Shown here: piece by piece, positions 35,284 through 42,620 of the stretch
Layout: each line of letters begins with the position of its first letter
How positions within the stretch are numbered: the stretch's first letter is position 1
DNA from: Intestinimonas sp052065695
Lineage (GTDB): Bacteria; Bacillota; Clostridia; Oscillospirales; Oscillospiraceae
Direction of reading: 5' to 3'
Length of the DNA stretch: 64,000 nt
Assembly (NCBI RefSeq): GCF_052065695.1
Contig: NZ_JBQHTM010000013.1
Coordinates: forward strand, 1-64,000
Program-made: the position numbers and the translations under genes
The notes under the pieces: model-generated
What the model saw: the letters and a program-made list of their open reading frames with translations, nothing else
Database searches by the model: none
Told to the model about the DNA's origin: nothing

Positions 35284-36561
35284 TCATGCCTGGCCGCCGT
35301 CGGCAGCCTGCTCCATCATCTCGCCCAGAGCCTGAACCCGGGTATCGTACTGGGCGGGAGCAAAGTTCCGGGGATCGGTCTGATCGCCGTCAAAGCTTAC
35401 GTAGGGCAGACCGTTCTTCTCCTGGATGCGCTCAGCGGTCTCCACGTTCAAAAAGCTCATGAGCTTACAGCTGCGGTTGAGGTGGTAGAGGACGCCGTCG
35501 CACTGGCCCTCCTCCATGATCCGCCGCAGGACGGCCACCTTGTTGTCCAGGCAGGTGTTGATATAGGTACGGGTATAGGCCTCGGCCATGGAATGGAGGG
35601 ACTCGTCCTCGGCATCATAGCTCAGGTCCCACATGTTGGGGTAGGCTGAACCGGTCATGATGGTACCCTGGTTCTTCAGAGTCTTGAAGGTGTGCCCCAG
35701 ATAGGGCCACACAGCGATGCCCTCCCAGGCAATGCGGTTCTGCTCAGCGCCCTTGAAGGCGGACTCTCCCTTCTTATACTTCTCCTCCAGCTCGTCGGCG
35801 AACTTCTTGAAGGTGATCTCGGCGTAGTCCCGGCTGCGGGCGCACACCACCAGAGCCATATAGTTGAAGAGATCGAAGCCGTTGAGGGGGGAGGGTTTAT
35901 AGCGGCTCATGGAGGCAATGCGGTTCCACTGGGCGATGGAGCGCTGGGTCTGACGGCGTACCTGGTGGAACTTCTCATAGTCGAAGGGCCGGCCACAGAT
36001 AACCTCCAGCTGGGAGATGGCGTTGCGGAACTCGTCGGCGATGTACTCCTTGGCGTGCTCGGACACGGGCATGGTGTGGTTGAAGGGCACGTCGATGACG
36101 ATGCAGGGGATGTTCAGCTCGGCGGCCAGGTTCTCATACCACTTGAGAAGGGTGTTACAGATGTTGTTGCAGGTGATGACCAGGTCGGGGAGGGGGACCC
36201 GGGCGGCGGGGGAGTTGGCCAGGGCCTCAGGGGTCTTGCCCGTCATGGCCTCCTCCTTCAGCAGCTCCATATAGCCCATGTTCACCCGGCCATAAGAGCA
36301 GCAGTCCACGGAGTAGCCCATGCGGTCGGCCACCTCCAGCATATCCATGGCCCCCTTGCGGGCGCCAATGCCGGCGGCGTGGGTCTCGGGGTAGACCATG
36401 GCGATATCCATGGCCACGCACATCTCCGGCGGTGCCACCGAGGCCGACCAGCACACCAGCTTGCCGTCGGCCTTGGCCTGGCGGGCCTCTTCATCCAGTT
36501 TGGCCTGGTAATAGGCCAGAAGCTCTTTCGCCGTCATCTCTTGGGTGGATTTCTCACTCAT
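35284..36561 (-). CDS. 2-hydroxyacyl-CoA dehydratase, alpha-type subunit
   Basis: A 425-residue HgdA/HadB/LcdA-like subunit. Cluster cysteines are likely among VCWSASVAPPEMC (about 38-50), DCCSYGRVNMGYM and VITCNNICNTL; the end LNRSCKLMSFLNVETAERIQEKNGLPYVSFDGDQTDPRNF is the typical C-terminal active-site block (FEGD-type) of the family. It overlaps the activase stop by 4 bases (ATGA). The substrate (lactoyl-, 2-hydroxyglutaryl- or another acyl-CoA) cannot be read from sequence; the Pct-like transferase favours a short-chain acid. Confidence 0.92.
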   Translation of the reverse strand: MSEKSTQEMTAKELLAYYQAKLDEEARQAKADGKLVCWSASVAPPEMCVAMDIAMVYPETHAAGIGARKGAMDMLEVADRMGYSVDCCSYGRVNMGYMELLKEEAMTGKTPEALANSPAARVPLPDLVITCNNICNTLLKWYENLAAELNIPCIVIDVPFNHTMPVSEHAKEYIADEFRNAISQLEVICGRPFDYEKFHQVRRQTQRSIAQWNRIASMSRYKPSPLNGFDLFNYMALVVCARSRDYAEITFKKFADELEEKYKKGESAFKGAEQNRIAWEGIAVWPYLGHTFKTLKNQGTIMTGSAYPNMWDLSYDAEDESLHSMAEAYTRTYINTCLDNKVAVLRRIMEEGQCDGVLYHLNRSCKLMSFLNVETAERIQEKNGLPYVSFDGDQTDPRNFAPAQYDTRVQALGEMMEQAADGGQA

Positions 36562-37349
36562 GCGGAACGCTCCTTTCGCATCATTTCCTCATAGGCCAGC
36601 AGGGCGGCGCCCAGCGCGCCGGTGAGCTGCGGGTTTTGGGCCACCACCAGGGGCGCCCCCAGTTCCTTCTCAATGGCGTCAGCCACGCCGCCGTTCTTGG
36701 CGGCGCCGCCGCACAGGACCACCTCCCGCCGGACCCCCACGCGCTGGGCCAGGGCGCAGGCCTTGGCCGCCACGCTGAAATGGACGCCGGCAATGATGTC
36801 CTCCTTGGCCGTCCCCCGGGAGAGGAGGGAGATGACCTCGGACTCGGCAAAGACCGTACAGGTGCTGCTCACCTGGGCGGGATTTTTAGAGCGAAAGTGG
36901 TACTCCGCCATCTCCTCCAGGGGCACCTCCAGCACCCGGGCCATGACCTCCAGAAACCGGCCGGTACCGGCGGCGCACTTGTCGTTCATATAGAACTGGC
37001 GGATACCGCCCCGGTTGTCCAGGGCGATGGCCTTCACGTCCTGTCCGCCGATGTCGATGATGGTGCGGACAGAGGGGTCCTGGAAAAAGACCCCCTTGGC
37101 GTGACAGGTGATCTCGCTCATTTGCTTGTCGGCCATCGGCAGGGCCGTGCGGCCGTAGCCGGTAGCCAGGATGAAGGCCATATCCTTTAGATCAAGCCCG
37201 CTCGTGGCGGCGATCTCCTCCAGCACCCGTCCGGGACCGCTGCTGCCGGTGCCCGCCTGGACGGCCAGCCCCGCCACCACCTCTTTGCCATCCCGGAGGA
37301 TGACCGCCTTGGAGGAGGCGGAGCCCACGTCGATGCCCATGGTATACAT
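36558..37349 (-). CDS. 2-hydroxyacyl-CoA dehydratase activase (HgdC/HadI type)
   Basis: A 263-residue ASKHA-fold ATPase. GIDVGSASSKAV and DIGGQDVKAI are phosphate-binding loops; C125 in MNDKCAAGTGRFLE and C164 in SSTCTVFAESEV match the two cysteines by which each monomer of the HgdC dimer holds one shared 4Fe-4S cluster. It injects a high-energy electron into the dehydratase at the cost of ATP. The sequence runs parallel to A. fermentans HgdC along its whole length as I recall it. Oxygen sensitivity of this family implies a strict anaerobe. Confidence 0.95.
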   Translation of the reverse strand: MYTMGIDVGSASSKAVILRDGKEVVAGLAVQAGTGSSGPGRVLEEIAATSGLDLKDMAFILATGYGRTALPMADKQMSEITCHAKGVFFQDPSVRTIIDIGGQDVKAIALDNRGGIRQFYMNDKCAAGTGRFLEVMARVLEVPLEEMAEYHFRSKNPAQVSSTCTVFAESEVISLLSRGTAKEDIIAGVHFSVAAKACALAQRVGVRREVVLCGGAAKNGGVADAIEKELGAPLVVAQNPQLTGALGAALLAYEEMMRKERSA

Positions 37350-37362
37350 GCCGTTTCCTCCC

Positions 37363-37788
37363 TCAGTGCTGTTCGCCGCGGTCGATGGGAGCCACGGTCT
37401 GGACCAGTTCGAAGAGGACGCCCTCAGAGTACCGGGGGCGGAGGAAATTGACGATGATATCGGAGGTGCCCTCCACCGCCTCTTTCTCCAGCATCTCCAG
37501 GCCCTGGGCCTCCAGCTCCCGGCTGGCGGCCTCTACGTCCTCTACCTCGAAGGCGATGTGGGCGATGCCGCCCTTGCCGCCGTTGAAGCGGGTGAGCACC
37601 CCCTCATGGGGAATGATGAACTCAATAGGACTCTCCCGTGGGCCGTACTTGGTAAAGATCAGGTCGGCGTGATAGCTCTTCACGTAGCCTCGATAATCCA
37701 CTTCCAGGCCAAAAAGCTCGATGAGATGTTCCGCCTGTTCCACAGTGGGGAGGACCACTCCCACATGGTGCATCCGCAGGGGTTTCAT
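37363..37788 (-). CDS. VOC-family metalloprotein (methylmalonyl-CoA epimerase-like)
   Basis: A 141-residue vicinal-oxygen-chelate protein of two beta-alpha-beta-beta-beta modules. Likely metal ligands are H7 or H8 (MHHVGVVLP), Glu in IEFIIP, His in GIAHIAFEVED and Glu in LFELVQ. The layout matches methylmalonyl-CoA epimerases and glyoxalase-like proteins. As first gene of the dehydratase operon it might epimerise a 2-hydroxyacyl-CoA to the (R) form the dehydratase needs; this is inference from position. The start at 37788 has AAGGGTG upstream; the longer frame is unsupported. Confidence 0.8.
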   Translation of the reverse strand: MKPLRMHHVGVVLPTVEQAEHLIELFGLEVDYRGYVKSYHADLIFTKYGPRESPIEFIIPHEGVLTRFNGGKGGIAHIAFEVEDVEAASRELEAQGLEMLEKEAVEGTSDIIVNFLRPRYSEGVLFELVQTVAPIDRGEQH

Positions 37789-37891
37789 ATGGGTCACCCT
37801 TTCTTTTGAAGTGGCATCAGTGTAGCACGGCCTCCGGCGTGAAGCCATGAAATGCAATGGACTTTTCTGGAAATGAGTTGCATCAAACTTG

Positions 37892-37930
37892 AATCCGCCA
37901 TGCAACTTGATTCAAGTTGCATGGCGGATT
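37892..37930. promoter_or_regulatory. 39-bp perfect palindrome between dehydratase operon and its regulator
   Basis: AATCCGCCATGCAACTTGA (37892-37910), one central T, then its exact reverse complement (37912-37930). A related imperfect copy, GTTGCATCAAACTTGAA, lies just left (37878-37894). The right edge touches the -35 box of the regulator gene, and the site lies upstream of the VOC gene on the other strand. This is the best candidate operator for the divergent HTH protein. Confidence 0.75.
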
Positions 37931-37958
37931 TGAAAAGTGGTTCCACCTATGGTATACT
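37930..37958 (+). promoter_or_regulatory. Promoter of the HTH regulator gene
   Basis: TTGAAA (37930-37935), a 17-bp spacer and TATACT (37953-37958), 33 bp before the ATG. The -35 box abuts the palindrome, so a bound regulator could block it. Confidence 0.75.
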
Positions 37959-37990
37959 GACCCCAACAGGGACACAGGGAGGGATCTGTT

Positions 37991-39478
37991 ATGACGGAGT
38001 ATGGCGCTCTGCTCCGGCGGCTGGTGGACTTCACAGGCAGCAAGCTCTACGCGGTAGCCGATGAGGTGGGCTACGACGTCTCCTATATCAGCAAGTGGTG
38101 CAACAAGGACCTGCTCCCCGCGCCCAAGACCGCCCACACGGTGGATGTGGCGCTGGGGCGTTTTTTTGGGGACGCCATCCGCCGGGACGGCGCGGAGGCC
38201 GCCTTTGACACCGCCTTCCCGGGCGCGGGCGCCCAGGAAGGGTTAGAATCGCGGATCACCACCCTTTTGTCCGAGGCCTACGACGCCTCCGTCCACCACC
38301 GGACCGCCACCGGGTCCGCCGCCGCGTCTGAGGCAGAGCTCCTGGTCCGGCACCACGAAATTCTGGAGCGGCTGCGGGCCATCCCGACTCCCGGCAAGGG
38401 GGAGACGGTGATCTGCACCATCGACCTCCTCACTCTGCTCAAAAGCAGGGATCTCCCCGCCCTGGAACATCTCTTCCACGGCAAAGGGGTCCATATCCAC
38501 GCCGCCCTGGACCTGACCTCCTTCCGCCAGGGCGGCCAAGAGGAGATGGGGCTGCTCTACGGCTTCCTCAGCCGGAACCGGGAGAGCTTCCTCACCCTGT
38601 ACGACGGCGCGGGGCTGGAGCGGGAAGGGCTCCTGGCGGTTGGTGAGCACTGCGGCATGCTCATGAGCATGGACGGCCGCGGCGAGCTGGACGCCCTCGT
38701 CATGGCTCAGGGCGCGGCGGGAACCCATCTGCGGGAAACTGCCATGGCCCGTCTTTCCGAGCGGCCCGTCCTGCTGAGCCCCGCCCAGCCGGAGGACATG
38801 CGCCGCGGCGGATACCGCACTGATTTTTACAGCCGGGATCAATTTCAGTTCTTCTCCCCCTACGGCTTTGAATTCCTGCTGCCCCCCTCCGTCTGTGAAC
38901 CCATTCTCCAGGCCGGCGGCCCCGCCGCCGGTCCCGTCTGGGACCTCAGGCGGCTGTTTATCACCTGGGAGGAGGTCTTTCAAAAGAGCCACATCGACTT
39001 TTACCTGCTCAAATCCTCCCTTCTGCGCTATCTGGACTCCGGCGAGCTGCTCTTTGCCGACATCCCCTACCGCATGTCGTATGCCCAGCGCCTGGAGCAT
39101 CTGGAGAACATTAAGGAGCGGGTCCTGGCCAACCACGACATCCGCTTTTTTGTCCTGGATGACGACGCCCTTCCGCCGGGGCCGCAGCCGGGCTTTGGGG
39201 TCTATCTGAGTCCCAAAAAGCTCTTCCTGAAGAGTCCGGGCGCCTATTTGACGGGGGAAGGGCCCATGTTTTACACCGTCCAGAGCGACATTCTGATCCA
39301 GGCCGCCCAGCGCTACCTGGAGCACCTCCAGTCCCTGAGCGCCTGCCGGTGCTTCGACCACCGGGAGGTGCCCGAGCTGGAGCGCCGGTACGGCGGGATG
39401 ATTTACCGCATGCTCACCATGCACCCGGGCGGCGACTCCGAGCATCCGGCCTCCGCCGGTGACCCCGGTCCCCTCTGA
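37991..39478 (+). CDS. Large HTH regulator, probable controller of the dehydratase operon
   Basis: A 495-residue protein. Residues about 5-60 resemble an XRE-type helix-turn-helix (LVDFTGSKLYAVADEVGYDVSYISKWCNKDLLPAPKTAHTVDVALGRFF). The remaining ~430 residues have no domain I recognise: mixed alpha/beta, with hydrophobic strands such as ETVICTIDLLTLL and IRFFVLDDDALPP. It has no membrane segment. It is transcribed divergently from the VOC gene across a 39-bp palindrome, so autoregulation and control of the dehydratase genes are likely. The ligand may be the hydroxy acid or an acyl-CoA; that is a guess. Confidence 0.7.
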   Translation: MTEYGALLRRLVDFTGSKLYAVADEVGYDVSYISKWCNKDLLPAPKTAHTVDVALGRFFGDAIRRDGAEAAFDTAFPGAGAQEGLESRITTLLSEAYDASVHHRTATGSAAASEAELLVRHHEILERLRAIPTPGKGETVICTIDLLTLLKSRDLPALEHLFHGKGVHIHAALDLTSFRQGGQEEMGLLYGFLSRNRESFLTLYDGAGLEREGLLAVGEHCGMLMSMDGRGELDALVMAQGAAGTHLRETAMARLSERPVLLSPAQPEDMRRGGYRTDFYSRDQFQFFSPYGFEFLLPPSVCEPILQAGGPAAGPVWDLRRLFITWEEVFQKSHIDFYLLKSSLLRYLDSGELLFADIPYRMSYAQRLEHLENIKERVLANHDIRFFVLDDDALPPGPQPGFGVYLSPKKLFLKSPGAYLTGEGPMFYTVQSDILIQAAQRYLEHLQSLSACRCFDHREVPELERRYGGMIYRMLTMHPGGDSEHPASAGDPGPL

Positions 39479-39565
39479 CCTGTTGCCGGACATAGATGGG
39501 TGTTTTCTTCTCCCCTTTTTTGTGGTATGATACGAAAAGAATCTCATCTGCACAGGAGGACAGAC

Positions 39566-40174
39566 ATGAAAAAGCGCACCATCGCGCTGCTCCTGCTGAC
39601 CGCCCTGCTGGGCGTACTGCTGACGAGCTGCAGCGAAGACAAACGCAACCACTACTCCCCCGGCTACTGGCGGGACAGCATCTTCTACGACGCCTTTGTG
39701 GATCTCCGCTTCACCCTGCCCCAGGGCTGGGAGGCCACCAGTCAGGAGGATCTGGATGCTATGAGCGCCGAGGCCGATAAGGCCCTGGACCTCCAGCGGG
39801 GCGGCACCGGCGAGGACCCCGATTCTGTCTATCACTATGAGCTCTCCGCCAAGGACACCGAGACCGGAAACGGCATCCTCATCCTGGTGCAGAGCTACAG
39901 CGGCAACGCCAACGACTACATTGACGGCCTGGAGGCCGGCGCCGAGCTGGAGGGCGCCACCTACTCCGTGGGCACCTCCGTCACCGTTCAGCTGCCCGGC
40001 CACGCCTATATCATGGTACCCCTGACCATGGAGGGCCAGGACACCCCCTATCAGCGGCAGTATCTGCGCAAGCAGGGGGACTACCTTATCAACATCATGC
40101 TCTTCTCCACCACGGAGGACGATGATGCCTTTTCCGCCCTGCTGGCCACCCTCTCCGAGATGGATGACGCGTAA
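39566..40174 (+). CDS. Small exported lipoprotein of unknown function
   Basis: A 202-residue protein. MKKRTIALLLLTALLGVLLTSC is a lipoprotein signal with LTSC lipobox (Cys22). The mature part is acidic, strand-rich (VDLRFTLPQGWEA, GNGILILVQSYSG, LPGHAYIMVPLTM, DYLINIMLFSTT) and resembles small PsbP/DUF-type lipoproteins that describe a single alpha/beta domain, but I cannot assign a family. AGGAGG lies 6-7 bases before the ATG. A terminator follows, so it is its own unit. Confidence 0.7.
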   Translation: MKKRTIALLLLTALLGVLLTSCSEDKRNHYSPGYWRDSIFYDAFVDLRFTLPQGWEATSQEDLDAMSAEADKALDLQRGGTGEDPDSVYHYELSAKDTETGNGILILVQSYSGNANDYIDGLEAGAELEGATYSVGTSVTVQLPGHAYIMVPLTMEGQDTPYQRQYLRKQGDYLINIMLFSTTEDDDAFSALLATLSEMDDA

Positions 40175-40197
40175 AACAACTCTGTCCCTGCTCAGGT

Positions 40198-40232
40198 CCA
40201 AAAGGCTCCGCCGGTCACGGCGGAGCCTTTTT
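40198..40232 (+). terminator. Intrinsic terminator of the lipoprotein gene
   Basis: AAAGGCTCCGCCG and CGGCGGAGCCTTT form a 13-bp stem with a 4-base loop, followed by TTTG. Confidence 0.9.
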
Positions 40233-40247
40233 GTCCATTTGTCCCTC

Positions 40248-40276
40248 TTGCCTCGCTGGAACGGAGGTGGTATCAT
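40248..40276 (+). promoter_or_regulatory. Promoter of the LRR/VWA/MoxR operon
   Basis: TTGCCT (40248-40253), a 17-bp spacer and TATCAT (40271-40276), 32 bp before the ATG at 40309. Confidence 0.65.
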
Positions 40277-40308
40277 GTTGCCTGCTGAAACCGAAGGGAG
40301 GGACCTAT

Positions 40309-41286
40309 ATGGAACAACAGACCGGTGAGAGCGAGCTGCTCCTCACCTGCCGCAGGACACCGGAGGGCATCGCCATCCTGCGCTGCACCGCCGACGCCGC
40401 CCATGTAGTGCTGCCCGACCGGGTGCTGGACGAGCCGGTGACCGCCCTGGGACCCTACGCCCTCTCCCAGCGGGAGCCCGACCTCTCCGGCTGTGCCGAC
40501 TTATTCCAGGTCCGCGTCACCTGCGGCGGGCCGGAGCCCCGGCACGACGCCTCCGCCATCCGCTCAGTGGTCCTCCCCGCCATGCTCAAAACCGTAGGGG
40601 ATTACACCTTCTACAACTGTCGGAACCTGGCCCAGCTCACCCTCACCGGGTCCGTGGAGCGGCTGGGCAGCGACTCCTTCATGAATTGTCCCCTTCAAAA
40701 AATTACCCTGACCCTGGGTGAGGACGGCAGGAGCTGCCTGCGCCCTCTGCTGGCCGACTGCGTGGCCGACCTGGAGGTGGCCCTCCGTTTCCCTGACGGG
40801 GCAGAAGCCCGGCTCTTCTTTCCTGCCTGGCACGAGGAGCTGGAGCTGCTGGCCGCCCCCCATATCTTCCAGACCCGCATCCAGGGGGGCGGCTACGCCT
40901 GCCGACAGTGCGTCCGGGACGGCGTAGTGGACTTCGGCGCCTACGACGGCTGCCTGGAACGGTTTCTGGCCGAGCACGACTTCTTATCCGTCTGTCGGAT
41001 GGCCCTGGATCGGCTCCGCTGGCCCCTCCGGCTCTCCGCCGGGGCGGAGGCGGCCTACCGCTCCGCCCTCTCCGACCACGGGGAGGAGGCCGTCGCCCTC
41101 CTGCTGGACCGCCGGGACACAGAAGGCCTCTCCTTTCTCCTGGCCCAAAGGCTCCTCTCCCCCGCCCAGCGCGCTGCCGCCTGTGACGCCGCCCGGCAAC
41201 GGGGAAACACCGAGGCCTTGGCCCTCCTGCTGGAGGACCTGCGTCCCGCCCCGGGGCAGGGCCTGGACAAGTCCTTTGATCTGTGA
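40309..41286 (+). CDS. BspA-type leucine-rich-repeat protein of a MoxR/VWA operon
   Basis: A 325-residue protein without a signal peptide. Residues about 25-140 carry irregular LRR_5/BspA-like repeats (IRSVVLPAMLKTVGDYTFYNCRNLAQLTLTG, VERLGSDSFMNCPLQKITLTL). The C-terminal ~120 residues are helical and Ala/Leu-rich (EEAVALLLDRRDTEGLSFLLAQRLLS... NTEALALLLEDL), like ankyrin-type helical pairs. It ends 8 bases before the VWA gene, so it is part of the same operon; a substrate- or partner-binding role is plausible. GGGAGG serves as ribosome site. Confidence 0.7.
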   Translation: MEQQTGESELLLTCRRTPEGIAILRCTADAAHVVLPDRVLDEPVTALGPYALSQREPDLSGCADLFQVRVTCGGPEPRHDASAIRSVVLPAMLKTVGDYTFYNCRNLAQLTLTGSVERLGSDSFMNCPLQKITLTLGEDGRSCLRPLLADCVADLEVALRFPDGAEARLFFPAWHEELELLAAPHIFQTRIQGGGYACRQCVRDGVVDFGAYDGCLERFLAEHDFLSVCRMALDRLRWPLRLSAGAEAAYRSALSDHGEEAVALLLDRRDTEGLSFLLAQRLLSPAQRAAACDAARQRGNTEALALLLEDLRPAPGQGLDKSFDL

Positions 41287-41294
41287 GGTGGACC

Positions 41295-42620
41295 ATGGCA
41301 GAACGCAGTGAATGGCAGACTTTAGGCCAAAAAATCCTGTTTGCCGCCCGGAACGAGCTCTACCTCAACCTACCCTTTCTGGACGCCGCCCTGGGCGCCC
41401 TCCGGCCGGAGACCGGCTTTGACACCCCCACCCTGGCCACCGACGGCCGGGCCCTCTACTACTGCGGCACCTGGCTCTCCGCCCGGTATGAGCGCAGCCG
41501 CACCCTGGTGTGCCGGGCCTACCTCCACACCGTCCTTCACTGTCTCCTCCGCCACCTCCCCAAGCGCAGGGGCAGGGATGGGGAGCTATGGGACCTGTGC
41601 TGCGACATCGCGGTGGAGTCCGTTCTGGACGGCCTGGACTACCCCTGCCTTACCGCCCCGGTGGCGGTGAGCCGGCGGCAGGCCCTCTACGCCCGGCTGG
41701 GGGGCGGGGACAAAGCCCTCACCGCCGAGGCCATCTATCGCGCCTTCCGCCGGGAGCGCCTCTCCCCTTACGAGCGGGCCACCCTGGCCCGGGAATTTCT
41801 CCAGGACGACCACAGTCTTTGGGAGCAGAAGCAGACCCAGGAGAACGAGGAGCAGTGGCAGCGGGCCGCCCAGCGGGTGCAGACCGGCATGGAGACAGTG
41901 TTCAGCCAGAACGCCACAGGCGGCCAGGCGATGCTGGAGCAGCTTCGCGTGGAGGCCCGGGAGAAGCACAATTACCGGGCCTTCCTCCAGCGCTTTGCCG
42001 TGCTGGGGGAGGAGCTGGGTGTGGACGCCGACGCCTTTGACTACGGCTACTACGCCTACGGCCTGCGCCGCTACGGCAACATGCCCCTCATCGAGCCCCT
42101 GGAGACCCGGGAGACCCGCCGGGTCCGGGACCTGGTCATCGCCATCGACACCTCCATGTCCACCTCCGGGGAACTGGTACGGGAGTTTCTCTCCTACACC
42201 TACACCATTTTGAAGGAATCGGAGAGCTTTTTCCGCACCTTCCGCCTGCGGCTCCTCCAGTGCGACGACCAGCTCCGCTCCGACCAGCTCATCACCAATG
42301 AAGCGGAATTGAAGACCGCCATGGAGCGTTTCCAGCTCACCGGCCAGAGCGCCACCGACTTCCGGCCCGTCTTTGAACATGTGGACGGCCTGCTCCGGAA
42401 TGGGGAGCTCCGGGACCTGCGGGGGCTCCTCTATTTCACCGACGGCCTGGGGATCTACCCCGCCCGGCGGCCCGCCTACGACGCCGCCTTCGTCATGCTG
42501 GCCCAGCAGGGTTTCCCGGAGCGGGTGCCCCCCTGGGGCATCCAGGTGCTGCTGGACGAGGACGAGCTCATCCAGGCCGACGCCCACCCTGACACCCTTT
42601 CCGAGGAGGAAGATCCATGA
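41295..42620 (+). CDS. DUF2201 metallopeptidase-like plus VWA domain protein
   Basis: A 441-residue protein. The N-terminal half contains HTVLHCLLRHLP (about residues 80-91), which aligns with the HExxHxxxxH-like motif of DUF2201 putative metallopeptidases but has Thr in place of the catalytic Glu. The C-terminal half is a VWA-like domain with intact MIDAS residues: IAIDTSMSTSG (DxSxS), SATDF and YFTDGLG. The gene overlaps the MoxR ATPase gene by 4 bases. VWA proteins of this type act as partners or adaptors of MoxR AAA ATPases. The start at 41295 has GAGGTG upstream. Confidence 0.82.
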   Translation: MAERSEWQTLGQKILFAARNELYLNLPFLDAALGALRPETGFDTPTLATDGRALYYCGTWLSARYERSRTLVCRAYLHTVLHCLLRHLPKRRGRDGELWDLCCDIAVESVLDGLDYPCLTAPVAVSRRQALYARLGGGDKALTAEAIYRAFRRERLSPYERATLAREFLQDDHSLWEQKQTQENEEQWQRAAQRVQTGMETVFSQNATGGQAMLEQLRVEAREKHNYRAFLQRFAVLGEELGVDADAFDYGYYAYGLRRYGNMPLIEPLETRETRRVRDLVIAIDTSMSTSGELVREFLSYTYTILKESESFFRTFRLRLLQCDDQLRSDQLITNEAELKTAMERFQLTGQSATDFRPVFEHVDGLLRNGELRDLRGLLYFTDGLGIYPARRPAYDAAFVMLAQQGFPERVPPWGIQVLLDEDELIQADAHPDTLSEEEDP

